Positions 1-8,360 of a stretch of DNA of 64,000 nucleotides are shown in pieces. Origin of the DNA: Palsa-360 sp963710315 (GTDB lineage Bacteria; Acidobacteriota; Terriglobia; Acidiferrales; UBA7541); the NCBI GenBank assembly GCA_963710315.1, contig CAVPZW010000007.1, forward strand, positions 1 through 64,000, in the 5' to 3' direction. Within the stretch, counting starts at the first letter, position 1. Each line of letters begins with the position of its first letter. The notes beneath the pieces were generated by a model. The model searched no databases, was not told where the DNA came from, and saw only the letters and a list, made by a program, of their open reading frames with translations. A program made the position numbers and the translations under genes.

Positions 1-13
1 TATGTTGTTGTAA

Positions 14-172
14 CCTACTGGTTCATTTCTTCGTATTGCTCATTTCATAACCTTCGCATTTCTGTCCAAGAAGGGAATCGCCGAACGTCTGAAATACACC
101 CTATGGGCATTTCTGGCCTTTCTGCTCGTCGCAGTCGGAATCGGATGGCTGATGTACCCATTCTCGCAATAG
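14..172 (+). CDS. C-terminal part of unidentified membrane protein (frame uncertain)
   Basis: The frame ending at the TAG at 170-172 reads as a basic segment (KKGIAERLKY) followed by one strongly hydrophobic helix and a short tail ending MYPFSQ. It has no start codon and meets a TAA at 11-13. The frame two bases away upstream reads as a hydrophobic stretch (LLVHFFVLLI), so the real protein probably enters from before the window and is joined by a single-base indel near position 45. I do not recognise the family. It lies 91 bp upstream of nuoI on the same strand. Confidence 0.35.
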   Translation, partial: PTGSFLRIAHFITFAFLSKKGIAERLKYTLWAFLAFLLVAVGIGWLMYPFSQ

Positions 173-263
173 CTCCTCGGAATTTGCGCGCCAGTAATCA
201 GACGTATATCTCCTCGCCCATCTGATTTGCCCCATACCTGTGACTTTGTTACACTAAATTTCG

Positions 264-725
264 ATGTCATCCATCATCAAAGACGCTGGCGAAACGTTTG
301 TCACACTCATAAAAGGCTTCAGCGTGACTTTCCGCAATATGATGCGGAAGACCGTCACGGAAAATTATCCCGAAGAACCCGTTCATTTCCAGCCTCGCTA
401 CCGCGGCATTCACGTTTTGCACCGCGATGAAAGCGGTCTTGAAAAATGTGTAGGCTGCTTCTTGTGTGCGGCAGCCTGCCCGGCACGCTGCATATATATT
501 GAAGCCGCGGAAAACACGGACGCGCAGCGCATTTCTGCCGGCGAACGATACGCGCGCGTATACAACATCGACTATTCGCGCTGCATTTTTTGCGGCTATT
601 GCGTTGAGGCATGCCCAACCGATGCCATCACTCACGGGCACGGCTTCGAACTTGCCGCTACCAACATAAATGCCATGATCTACCGCAAAGAGAAGCTTCT
701 CGAAAAAACTCCTTCTCAATCCTAG
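264..725 (+). CDS. nuoI: NADH-quinone oxidoreductase subunit I (NuoI), 2x[4Fe-4S] ferredoxin-type
   Basis: This 153-residue protein has the two ferredoxin motifs of NuoI, CVGCFLCAAACP near residues 62-73 and CIFCGYCVEACP near residues 109-120. They bind the N6a/N6b clusters in the peripheral arm of complex I. The N-terminal amphipathic segment (TFVTLIKGFSVTFRNMM) and the downstream NYPEEPVHFQPRYRG are also typical of the subunit, and the length matches short NuoI versions. The ATG at 264 has no strong Shine-Dalgarno sequence. It is not next to other nuo genes here. A nuoA-H operon lies at the far end of the window, so this may be a second or displaced copy. Confidence 0.9.
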   Translation: MSSIIKDAGETFVTLIKGFSVTFRNMMRKTVTENYPEEPVHFQPRYRGIHVLHRDESGLEKCVGCFLCAAACPARCIYIEAAENTDAQRISAGERYARVYNIDYSRCIFCGYCVEACPTDAITHGHGFELAATNINAMIYRKEKLLEKTPSQS

Positions 726-2797
726 CGCTTACCGGAATTCCTTCCCTTTGTTGCAACAATCATTTAAATAGCACTGAAGGCAAGCTCCTCGAACGTAAAA
801 TACAATTCCTGCTATACACCTCTCCTGGAACTGACCATTTCATTTGTGCAAAATCCCAGCCTCCGCGCCGCACGCAAGTTCACATCGATGCCGCGAGTAT
901 GTCGGACTATTGAAAGGATCGGCTGATTTATGCTTACAAATATAAAATCTGGAATATCGCGAAATCCTATCTGTGCCAATAAGAGTGCTCCGAGAATCCG
1001 TTCCACCGTTGAGAGGTGAAGCGAGAGCTGTATCGTAGTGATGCTAGGACAAACAACCAAGCATGCCTGCAGGCGAGTGGCTTGCTGCCAGCGCAGAAAA
1101 GCGTGTCAAAAAGTGCCGCAATAGTGTTTGCTGCGGATGATTTGCAATGTGAACTGCTAGTGCAACTGCGCCGCCGCCGGTCCACGACAAGAAAGGAAAG
1201 TGCCGTATGGTAACCCCCGAGTCGAGTTACGTCTGCCACTGGGAGATGGCGCCAATCGGCGCGGTTCCTGGAATGTGTTTGGCGTACCACCCGCGGGCGA
1301 TCGATTACTTAATGCGAGAAACACTTGGCTGGAATCTCTCACGTCGCGTTATGCCGAAATCACGCTATCATCCTTCGAGTGAACGGTGCTAGGGCGACTC
1401 CCTAGTGCCAGCAGCAAAGCCCGCATACTGCTGACTGGTAACGATAAAATGCAATTCATTAAATCCATTTTCATCGAGACACTTAACTATCTGGCACTCG
1501 CGCTCCGGCAGACGCCCTATCGTCACGCGGAAAGCACTAGCCATTTCAAACAGTCCCAACGCAGCGCAAAAAAAAGACGTCCTAACTGAGTAACCTAGAA
1601 AAAGCACAAACCGGCATCCCCGTTCGATTCGCAAACTAAGAGTGCCATCGACCTCACCATAAGACGTGATATCCCCCCGCCACATGAACATCTCAGCATA
1701 CATAGCAGTACACATAAATGTAAATGAAGTCTTCACTATCCGTCTTAGCGGGATCAAAAAAGTCGCCAGGTTGCACCAAATTCAATTGTAGTCATCCCCT
1801 TTGGATTGTCAGAAAAGCTATAAACAGAACAGGCGACATAGGGGTGTGAGGAAATGCTTTTGAGGGGGTGCGATTTGGGCGGGAAGGGAAAAATACATGG
1901 GGATTTGGAAAGGAAAGTGGACTTGGTTTAAGGGGCGTTTGAGATTTGTGATTGGTGTAGAGAGGAGTGATATCGGGGGCTGGGGATGGGGCTCTTGGGG
2001 TTCTTCGACATCTGGGTGCATGGAATTTGCGGGGGATGATGTCGATGTAGGGGGATCGGAAATAGCTTTGTGGGGTTGTATTCGATTGCTTTGATTACTA
2101 CTGCCTTATGGTATTTCCCAGATCGGATATGCCTGAATGCTTTTTTGTGGGGGCAGGAGGTTGAAATTCGTAGGACATGGGAAATGGGGAACGAGAAGAA
2201 AAGAGGGGATGTCTTTTGTGCGGGAGCTGAAAGTGCATTGATTCACGGAGATGCAGGGGTGGCTGATGGCGAAGAGCTAGTTGCAGAGAGCGATATTTGA
2301 GGTATTGGGCGGAGAGAGATTTAGAGAGATCGATATTTGAGGATTTGGGCGGGACGATTTGGAGAGATCGATGTTTGAGGTATTGGGCGGAGCGATTTGG
2401 AGAGATCGCCCTTTGAGGGACTGGGCGCGGTGATTTGCGGATATCGATGGTAGGAGCGCTATGCGGAGGCGCTTACGAAGATCGAAGCTTTGGGGTTGGG
2501 GGATTGATTCGAGGGAGGCAAGTGATTCAGAGGCGTGGTGGCAGCAATTCGGAGACATGAAATTTGAACGGGTGAGTGGGACGAATTGCGGGGGATGAAA
2601 TTATTGGCAGGAAGAAGCGAGACTGGATTCGCGCTTTACGGAACTGTGGTGCGCGTGACTGAGATTGGAATTGCGCTGAAGTGGGTGGCGGCGAGTGCGG
2701 CTGAGATTTGACGGTGTCGATCGGCCTGGTGGTGGGTGGCGGGAGAGTGGGTGGTATGGGAAACGATTTTGGATGCGGGTTCACGCGGGGGCACCGG
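726..2797. other. Long stretch without a convincing gene
   Basis: Open frames here are short, overlap on both strands and have no recognisable domain. From about 1860 the + strand becomes G-rich, which opens spurious frames on the opposite strand. The only structured element I can support is the tandem repeat at 2292-2445. A reverse-strand frame at 1389-1757 (122 codons) is protein-like in part but matches nothing I recognise. Confidence 0.5.
2292..2445. repeat. Tandem repeat, four units of 38-40 bp
   Basis: Units begin at 2292, 2332, 2370 and 2408. Each opens with a form of GATATTTGAGG, continues with TTGGGCGG and ends with GAGAGATC or a near variant. The first unit is 40 bp and the others are 38 bp. 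Units 1-3 are closely similar and unit 4 has diverged. The period is not a multiple of three, so it does not encode a repeat protein. Confidence 0.75.
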
Positions 2798-3187
2798 TCA
2801 GCCGGTGGCGGAATGCCGTTGTTTTTGGGGTTTGCGGGTGAGGGATCCCTTGATGGATGTGCTGGGAGAGGAATAGCGGGGCGGAGCGGGAACGATTTCG
2901 GATGTGGGAGAGACGGATTCGGGGAACAGGGAGTTGGGCGGGTTGACCAGGGAGCGAACCAGATCGGCCGGCGAGATCGACGGGGATTGCAGGGATTTGT
3001 GGTGATCGAGCATCCAGCGGGCGAGAAGGGCTTCGCTGCTTTCCTGGATCCACTGATCGATCAAAGCGGCGATTTCATTTCTAAGGTTGGCTGCGTGATT
3101 GAGGCGCGTGAGTTCAAAACTTTGCAGGGAAGCGCGCGATGCGGCCTGCAAGTAGTCGAGGGGCGGAGTGAATCGGGAAATGGTCAT
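2798..3187 (-). CDS. Conserved hypothetical protein, first gene of the phage-flanking region
   Basis: The 129-residue product begins MTISRFTPPLDYLQAASRAS and continues as a mostly helical domain rich in Leu, Ala and Arg (ANLRNEIAALIDQWIQESSE, then ALLARWMLDH). It ends in a Pro/Ser-rich tail. The ATG at 3187 is preferred over a TTG two codons upstream because GGAG sits about 9 bases before it. The overlapping + strand frame is a shadow with Gly-rich, low-complexity sequence. It resembles small hypothetical proteins of Acidobacteriota, but I cannot name a function. It is transcribed away from the phage genes. Confidence 0.5.
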   Translation of the reverse strand: MTISRFTPPLDYLQAASRASLQSFELTRLNHAANLRNEIAALIDQWIQESSEALLARWMLDHHKSLQSPSISPADLVRSLVNPPNSLFPESVSPTSEIVPAPPRYSSPSTSIKGSLTRKPQKQRHSATG

Positions 3188-3302
3188 GGCCAAGGCTCCA
3201 ATTTGGTTCAGTTAGGGCAAGCCCAAAAGGGCAAGCCAGTGAAAGCATTGGTTAACGGTACTAAGTTGTCATGATTCGTGTCTAGTGCTTTTTGAGATGG
3301 GC

Positions 3303-3311
3303 TGTGGATAA
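3303..3311 (-). promoter_or_regulatory. Perfect DnaA-box consensus
   Basis: TGTGGATAA is the reverse complement of the DnaA box TTATCCACA. It lies between the leftward small gene and the rightward phage genes, in AT-richer DNA. Only one perfect box is seen, so an origin function is speculative. Confidence 0.3.
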
Positions 3312-4068
3312 CTCAGTCAGGCACGGTAGGGCTAAAGTTATAACGCGGCAATCGATAACGAGTACGTTAACGCGGCGGGCGAAAGGCTGCGGATATTGCG
3401 CCTTGCTGCCGGGGCGAGCAGCGGGAGGGTTTCGATGATTTGGAGCGGAGATAACTGGCCAGTAAGTTGATTGGTTCCGAGCCGAAGGAATGAAAATCAG
3501 TAGGACTGATAATTTTTTCGGAGAAGCCCTGGGGAGGTCCGAGTGGGCGGTAAGGATGGCAGAGGGATGTTATCGGACGCGAAATGGTGGGCAGGGACAA
3601 CGCCTGGTGTGAAAGAAAAGCATGGAAAAGCGCGGGGAATGGGAGCTTCGCGGGGATTGAACGGGCAAACATCGGCGTTCAGTAAACAGAAACAGAATTG
3701 GCATGGTTTTTGAGAGGGGCGGAGTAAATGAGTGGCTGGGAAAAGAACATTATCGGACTTCGCTGGATGAAGGATGAATGGTGAGAAAAGGCAGTGTTTT
3801 CGCGTGCGCGCTGATGTTTTCGCCAGTGCGCATGGCCGGCCAGACGGCATGCCCGGAAGGATCGTTGGCGCGCGCGCGAAAGCACTGCCGGAGTGAAAGT
3901 TGGGGTTGAGGGGAGCGGGTCGAGGGAATGGGAGATATGCAATTGGAGATTTGAAATTGGAGATTTGAAATTCAAGATGTGAAATGTCAGCGTTCAAAAC
4001 AAGAACACAGTTGCTGGATTTAGGGTTTGATTTGAATTTGTAGCGCACGACAACTTAATTGAACCGCT
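3312..4068. other. Gene-free stretch upstream of the first phage gene
   Basis: Holds a long imperfect hairpin (3790-3889) and two copies of a GAGATTTGAAATT-like low-complexity repeat at about 3943-3975. Reverse-strand open frames here are products of the G-rich + strand and do not look like proteins. Confidence 0.5.
3790..3889. repeat. Long GC-rich hairpin
   Basis: The left arm at 3790-3811 begins GGCAGTG and ends TGCGCGC. The right arm at 3868-3889 begins GCGCGCGCG and ends CACTGCC. Together they form a roughly 22 bp imperfect stem around a GC-rich loop that contains GGCCGGCC. No T-run follows, so it is not a simple terminator. Confidence 0.55.
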
Positions 4069-4078
4069 AGGAGGATCG

Positions 4079-4477
4079 ATGAGAAATGCTGCTGGAACTT
4101 CTGGGCGACAGGACGATCGGGCGAAGATTTTGGGGATACCGGAGGGAGTGCTGGCGTGTGCGGCGTCGAAGACGGGGGAGTATGACGCGCGGCGATTGCG
4201 TTCGCAGAGGGACATTATTCGCGATGTGATGGTGTCCGCGGCGGATTGCGAGACCTGGCTGACGCTGGGGGAGCTGCGGGCGATTACTCGATATGGCGAG
4301 GCATCGATTTCGGCGCAGTTACGGCATTTGCGCAAGGCGGAGAACGGCGGATACGAAATTGTGAAGAGGCATCGCGAAGGTGCTTCGCCACTGCGGCCGG
4401 GGACGGATGGGCGCGGGGAATGCGTTTGGGAGTATCGGATTGAGCGGGGAGTTCGGATGGCGGAGTCGGCGGCGTAG
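4079..4477 (+). CDS. Phage winged-helix/HTH-like protein
   Basis: The 132-residue product has a likely winged-helix region in its middle: LTLGELRAITRYGEASISAQ then LRHLRKAENGGYEIVKRHRE, near residues 61-100. A hydrophobic WEYRI strand comes near the C-terminus. This helix-turn-helix-wing pattern occurs in short phage DNA-binding proteins of Acidobacteriota prophages. A strong ribosome-binding site (AGGAGG at 4069-4074) precedes the ATG. It is the first gene of the rightward phage block, so an early regulator or replication-accessory role is plausible but inferred. Confidence 0.6.
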   Translation: MRNAAGTSGRQDDRAKILGIPEGVLACAASKTGEYDARRLRSQRDIIRDVMVSAADCETWLTLGELRAITRYGEASISAQLRHLRKAENGGYEIVKRHREGASPLRPGTDGRGECVWEYRIERGVRMAESAA

Positions 4478-4653
4478 GCGAGACGTCGTTGGGTGAAGAA
4501 TTGGGTATGCGAAACGGAAATTTAAGCTTTGACCTTATTTGAAATTTAAGATTTGAAATTTGAAATACAGGTATTTCATGTGGGGCCATTTCGTGGTTGC
4601 CGGGATTGAATCGCTGAGGCTTAAGAGTTAGCGGAAAACAAAGCGATTCATTT

Positions 4654-4738
4654 TGTCGTTCCGGGCGAAGCGAGGAATCTCACCTTCTTTTCATTTGCCA
4701 AGGCAGAGGAGAGATTCCACGCTTCGCCCGGAATGACA
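4654..4738. repeat. TGTCATTC-family inverted repeat, copy 1
   Basis: The arms are TGTCGTTCCGGGCGAAGCG and CGCTTCGCCCGGAATGACA, with an inner GAGGAATCT/GAGATTCC pair. The preceding bases (GCGGAAAACAAAGCG) resemble those before the copy at 48563-48647, which shows extended homology. Confidence 0.8.
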
Positions 4739-4870
4739 AGCGTGGTGGATGGCAAAAAGGTGGGCATTTATTCGGGAGGCTGTGAAGGCTGAGTCATCTG
4801 GGGATGTGGAGCGACTCTTCGTATTTTTGAGAATGGCGTGATTTTGGTGGTGGTGATGGGCTGAGGGAAA

Positions 4871-4898
4871 GGCCACAGGCTGAAGCCTATGCCACGTA
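4871..4898. repeat. Single REP-like palindrome
   Basis: CACAGGCTGAAGCCTATG core followed by CCACGT. This is the right-half form of the family found at most gene junctions up to 38.6 kb. Confidence 0.85.
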
Positions 4899-4929
4899 AG
4901 GCGGATCTTGAATCTGCTGGAGGTGAGAG

Positions 4930-6126
4930 ATGCCGAAGCGGGTGATTGATTTTGATGCGATGTGGGGATCGGACAAGCTGGCCTCGTGCGCGGCGTGGGC
5001 GCAGCCGGAATACGCCTGGCTGTATGGGCTGGCGGATGCTTCGGGATGCTTTGAAGTTACCAATTTGCGGGTGATTTGGGGACGTGTGGCGGCCATCCGC
5101 GGGAATTTTACGATTGAGCGGCTGGAGCAGGTGTTCGCGGAATTTCAGGACAAAGGGTTGCTGTTCGTTTGGGAATACGAAGGGAAACGGTACGCGCACT
5201 GGACGGGGAGCGATGTGCCGGGAAGATTGCCGCCGCCTTCCTGGAGGATGAGGCTGGAAAAGTTTGCGCCGCCGGTGCCGAAACAAAAATTGGCGGAGTA
5301 TATGGCACGGTTTGCGCGAGGACGCGCGGCGATGGCGGGCGGGGGATTTCGCGCGGAGGCTGGGCGGGCGGAAATGGAAGGCAATTTAAAATTTGAAAGT
5401 TCAGATTTGAGAGATGAGCGCGGCGGGATCAAGGGTGGTGGGATCAAGGGTGGGGTTGAGGAAGCTCAAGCACAGGATTGGAATTTGAATTTGGGTTTGG
5501 ATCGGAAATTGAAAGGGAAATGGGAAGCGGGTGGGGTTCGGGCGGCAGAGCCGGCGGGCAGAAACGGGGATAGAGAAATCGTTAAAAGCAATTCTTATGA
5601 TTCAAGTTCACAGGCAGATGCAAATGCCAATTCAAAAGCTAATGAGTTTTTGAATTCAAGTGCAGGAGCAAATTCAAATGCAACATCAACAGCAAATTCA
5701 AAAGCTACGGTCATTGAAAATTCAAATGCAAATCTAAATGCAACGTCAAATGCCAATGCGCTGAACAGAGAAAATCTAAAGGCAAATGCGGATGCGCGCG
5801 CTGAGCTGGATCCAAGTGTGGGTGCTTATGGACGGGCAAATGCGGCTTCTCAGGCATGCGGCTCTTCTAGCTGCAATTCGAGGCAGGGATTGACGGCCAT
5901 TGCGGATGTGAATTGGGGATTTGTTTCTGGTGCTGGGGAAGCTCACGTTGCTTCGCGTGTGCAGCCTCGGGTTTTTGGGATCAGCGCGAAAGAGTTGGCG
6001 GTGGAGAGGGAATTGCGCGTGGGGCAGGGGCCGGTGTGCGGGCCTGTTGGGATTCGCGCGGAGGTGCTGGAGCGGATTCGGCTGCGCGAGGCGGCTCGGG
6101 CTAAGACGGGGACTCGGTCGCCTTAA
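4930..6126 (+). CDS. Phage replication-like protein with Asn/Ala/Ser-rich middle
   Basis: The 398-residue product starts after a very strong site (GGAGGTGA, 6-8 bases before ATG). Residues 1 to about 140 form a globular domain containing PEYAWLYGLADASGCFEV and FTIERLEQVFAEFQDKGLLF. This resembles N-terminal winged-helix domains of phage replication-initiation or DnaT/DnaD-like proteins. Residues of about 220-300 are dominated by NAN/SNA/NSKA repeats encoded by AATTCAAATGCAA-like units. A short charged C-terminus follows (GIRAEVLERIRLREAARAK). Presence in the phage early region fits a replication role, but catalysis cannot be shown. Confidence 0.5.
   Translation: MPKRVIDFDAMWGSDKLASCAAWAQPEYAWLYGLADASGCFEVTNLRVIWGRVAAIRGNFTIERLEQVFAEFQDKGLLFVWEYEGKRYAHWTGSDVPGRLPPPSWRMRLEKFAPPVPKQKLAEYMARFARGRAAMAGGGFRAEAGRAEMEGNLKFESSDLRDERGGIKGGGIKGGVEEAQAQDWNLNLGLDRKLKGKWEAGGVRAAEPAGRNGDREIVKSNSYDSSSQADANANSKANEFLNSSAGANSNATSTANSKATVIENSNANLNATSNANALNRENLKANADARAELDPSVGAYGRANAASQACGSSSCNSRQGLTAIADVNWGFVSGAGEAHVASRVQPRVFGISAKELAVERELRVGQGPVCGPVGIRAEVLERIRLREAARAKTGTRSP
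5600..5790 (+). repeat. Low-complexity AATTCAAATGCAA-type repeat inside a gene
   Basis: Imperfect repeats of AATTCAAATGCAA and close variants encode Asn, Ala and Ser almost exclusively. They resemble the TTTGAAATT-type intergenic repeats of this region and may derive from them. That origin is an inference. Confidence 0.6.
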
Positions 6127-6270
6127 AGGGGATGGGCGCAAGGGAGAGGGATTCCTCGATTTGTTCGGAATGACATTCATTTGCTCGCGGGGATGATGGT
6201 TGTGGGTGATCTGGGAGCGGTTGGAAACATTGGTGGGTCACGGTATTGGTTGGGGAAAGGTTGACAGAAA

Positions 6271-6298
6271 AGCCACAGGCTGAAGCCTATGCCACGTA
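6271..6298. repeat. Single REP-like palindrome
   Basis: AGCCACAGGCTGAAGCCTAT core followed by GCCACGTA, in the gap before the next phage gene. Confidence 0.85.
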
Positions 6299-6394
6299 AG
6301 GCAAAGACGGCTACGGGTTGAAGGTTTTGCTGCTTGAGGTGGGGAATTGAACTAGGAAGTAGATGTTTACGTCAGGCTGTGTGGAGGAGAGACC

Positions 6395-6850
6395 ATGCTG
6401 GCTACGTTTGCATTCGATGTTTGTCATGATGTGTATCGAGTGGCGAGGGAGTCGATCGACACGAAAATTCCTACGTTGAATATGGAGTCTTCGGGGAAGT
6501 ATCAGTGGCATCCGGACCGCATGCCGCGGCTGGCGGAATTTGTTTGCGATTTTGCGCGTGCGGGGGAGAGGGCGCTGGGTGGTGGAGCTGGGGCGGGAAT
6601 TACGGAAGTCAGAAGAAAACAGGCTGAAGCCTGTTCTACTGTGGGGCTTGCCAGCCGGCTGGTGATGTTTCGCGTTTATTATTTGGGCGGGGCGGAGTAT
6701 CAGGCTGCGCGTCGTCATTTGGGGATTAGCGAATTGACCTGGGCGGATTGGGCTGAGGAGATTCGCAGGCTGGTGGGGAAAGAATTGACTCGTTCGGGGG
6801 TGTTTCCGCCTTCGAGATATTTTCGGGAGAGGACGGCGAAGGCATCGTGA
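6395..6850 (+). CDS. Phage protein with sigma-region-4-like C-terminus and in-frame REP
   Basis: The 151-residue product starts at an ATG preceded by GGAGGAGA. The C-terminal half (MFRVYYLGGAEYQAARRHLG, then ISELTWADWAEEIRRLVGKE) has the layout of helix-turn-helix proteins in phages that resemble sigma-70 region 4, and it ends in a PPSRYF motif. The middle encodes RKQAEACST, which is the translation of a REP-like palindrome at 6619-6640, so the repeat has been tolerated in frame. A role in late transcription control is an inference from position and fold style only. Confidence 0.5.
   Translation: MLATFAFDVCHDVYRVARESIDTKIPTLNMESSGKYQWHPDRMPRLAEFVCDFARAGERALGGGAGAGITEVRRKQAEACSTVGLASRLVMFRVYYLGGAEYQAARRHLGISELTWADWAEEIRRLVGKELTRSGVFPPSRYFRERTAKAS
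6619..6640. repeat. REP-like palindrome inside a coding sequence
   Basis: ACAGGCTGAAGCCTGT followed by TCTACT, read in frame as KQAEACST between the two halves of the surrounding phage protein. Confidence 0.85.
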
Positions 6851-6904
6851 GATTAGTGGCGCGGGCTTCGGGCTGCCGCGGATGAAGCATTGCATGGACT
6901 AAAA

Positions 6905-6930
6905 GCGCACAGGCTGAAGCTATGCCACGT
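6905..6930. repeat. Single REP-like palindrome (degenerate)
   Basis: GCACAGGCTGAAGCTATGCC followed by ACGT, preceded by the GGACTAAAA motif usual in this family. One stem base is missing. Confidence 0.75.
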
Positions 6931-6943
6931 GAGGGCGTGCTAC

Positions 6944-7366
6944 TTATTTTCCTGCAGGGTGGCCAGGTAGTCGAACCAGGTTTTTGATGCGCTTTTCTAC
7001 CGAGGCGCGGTTGTAGTTGTCCATGTATTGGAAAATGGCGCCCCAGGTGGGCATGTCGGAAGAGCCGTGGGCGGCTACGCCGGGGCCGAAGCGCAGGATG
7101 TTCGAGACGTAGTCGTATGGGAAATCGCCGCCGTGGCGTTTGGCCAGGGTGGTGAGATCGGCGGCTGGGATTTTAAGGGCGGCTCGAGCGGGGCCGCGGC
7201 CTTTGGCGTCGATTCCGTGGCAGGCGGCGCAGTATTGCTTGAACATGGTCTTGCCGGTGGGGACGAATTCTGGCGGGAATTGGTCCTGGGCCGGCGGGGG
7301 AGCTGCATGGGCGCAGAGAGCTGCGGCGAAGATCAGGATCGCGGCGAAACGGATTGAGTGGCGCAT
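6944..7366 (-). CDS. Class I c-type cytochrome, exported
   Basis: The 140-residue product has a signal peptide (MRHSIRFAAILIFAAALCAH), the haem-binding motif CAACH within FKQYCAACHGIDAKGRGPA, and a likely Met ligand in SSDMPTWG. This is a single-haem cytochrome c fold acting as a periplasmic electron carrier. The ATG at 7366 is chosen over an upstream start because AGGAGG lies 8-9 bases before it and the signal peptide begins there. It is on the opposite strand to the phage genes on both sides, so it is probably chromosomal cargo or an insertion. Confidence 0.85.
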   Translation of the reverse strand: MRHSIRFAAILIFAAALCAHAAPPPAQDQFPPEFVPTGKTMFKQYCAACHGIDAKGRGPARAALKIPAADLTTLAKRHGGDFPYDYVSNILRFGPGVAAHGSSDMPTWGAIFQYMDNYNRASVEKRIKNLVRLPGHPAGK

Positions 7367-7594
7367 GTGAGGCCTCCTGTGAATGGTGGCGCTTGGCGCT
7401 GGAAGCGGCGAATTGGATCCGGCGATTGCCATGTCGAAATTAAGATTCAGCATCTCACAGTTCGGGATTGAAATCTCGGATTTCGGGTTTGAGATTTCAG
7501 AATTGAAATTTGAAATAAAGAACCAATTCTCCTTACCTTACGGCGCTGGCGCCGCGCGATTTGCTGAAATCTTTGCGAATTCTAAAATGAATAC

Positions 7595-7624
7595 TTGACA
7601 AATAAACTCACTCTGTGGTACATT
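7595..7624 (+). promoter_or_regulatory. Putative sigma-70 promoter
   Basis: TTGACA (7595-7600), an 18-base spacer and TACATT (7619-7624), directed toward the phage gene at 7881. Good -35, moderate -10. Confidence 0.45.
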
Positions 7625-7828
7625 CCTTTTCGCAGAGTTGTACCCTCTTGCCGGGTTCTCCGGCGGTTTTGCGAATCACTGACAATCTCATTGTAAGGAC
7701 GGACTGAAGCGGTGCTTTGGTGTTCGTGGAAGCTTCGCTTTGAGATTCTGTTTGCCATTGCGCTATTTCCTTCTTTTGATTCCGAGGGGCGGCTTCGGAG
7801 CTTTCGTTTTGTGAGACTTTGACGAAAA

Positions 7829-7854
7829 CCCACAGGCTGAAGCCTGTGCTACTT
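7829..7854. repeat. Single REP-like palindrome
   Basis: CCACAGGCTGAAGCCTGTG core followed by CTACTT, just upstream of the ribosome-binding site of the gene at 7881. Confidence 0.85.
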
Positions 7855-7880
7855 CTTTTTCTAATTCCGCAGGAGGCAAC

Positions 7881-8252
7881 ATGCCCGCATATAGCAATAC
7901 TTACCCCCCAATTTCGCTGTTTCCCGGCGACGTGGGGTTCAGCTTTAACGCCGAAGCGTTTCCGGCCAACGGAACAGCTGGGTCGCAATTTGCGATTCCC
8001 GAACCTGCCGGACTGGCCGATCAGACGCACGCGGTGCGCTGGCAAACCCTCTTCGGCACCAATCCCACGGCGATCAGCATTTCGCTGCAAGGAGCGGCGG
8101 CCGACGTGCCGGGCGAATATTTTACGCTCGATACTTCCACCGCGGTCACGGGCGAGGCTCGCACGGTGACTGGGGTTCGCGCGCGATTTTTGCGGATCAT
8201 TGTGAATACGTCCTCCGGTGGAGCTTCGCTGACGGCGAAGATGCTGCCGTAA
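7881..8252 (+). CDS. Phage structural protein, unknown
   Basis: The 123-residue product starts at an ATG preceded by AGGAGG. It is a beta-rich, low-charge protein (PISLFPGDVGFSFNAEAF; ARTVTGVRARFLRIIVNTSS) with no Cys. The last third suggests a discoidin- or jelly-roll-like strand pattern, as seen in small virion decoration or fibre-base proteins. I do not recognise a named family, and the structural role is inferred from composition and position. Confidence 0.5.
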   Translation: MPAYSNTYPPISLFPGDVGFSFNAEAFPANGTAGSQFAIPEPAGLADQTHAVRWQTLFGTNPTAISISLQGAAADVPGEYFTLDTSTAVTGEARTVTGVRARFLRIIVNTSSGGASLTAKMLP

Positions 8253-8257
8253 GAGCT

Positions 8258-8345
8258 GTGGCCCGTGATTCGTGGACCGTGACCCGTGCCCTCCGGCACT
8301 TTGATTATTAGAAGTGGCGAATCACGGATCAGCGGGCACTGTTCA
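8258..8345. repeat. GTGATTCGTGA-type intergenic repeat
   Basis: CCGTGATTCGTGGACCGTGACCC and the inverse-type arm GCGAATCACGGATCAG flank a short spacer. Relatives occur at about 22846-22875, 28733-28764, 29752-29860, 37740-37775 and 38826-38858. Confidence 0.55.
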
Positions 8346-8360
8346 CCGGCCACGGCCTTT

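Larger units (their letters stand above)
4478..4929. other. Intergenic repeats
   Basis: Contains TTTGAAATTTGAAAT-like low-complexity DNA (about 4538-4566), one TGTCATTC-family inverted repeat (4654-4738), and one single REP-like palindrome (4871-4898). The strong ribosome-binding site of the next gene follows. Confidence 0.6.
7367..7880. other. Regulatory gap with low-complexity repeats, promoter and long leader
   Basis: The stretch 7437-7518 is a run of GAAATTTGAAAT/GAAATCTCGG-like repeats. A sigma-70-type promoter follows at 7595-7624. About 250 bases of possible untranslated leader then run to the next ATG, ending with a single REP (7829-7854). No gene is seen. Confidence 0.5.

Noticed and set aside
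1389..1757. 122-codon reverse-strand frame
   Set aside because: Partly protein-like but no recognisable domain, no clear ribosome-binding site and it lies in an otherwise gene-free stretch.
2708..3274. 188-codon + strand frame rich in Gly
   Set aside because: Composition is the shadow of the reverse-strand gene at 2798-3187 in G-rich DNA.
3497..4048. 183-codon reverse-strand frame
   Set aside because: Runs through the hairpin and the TTTGAAATT-type repeats; Pro/Ser-rich sequence without domain structure.
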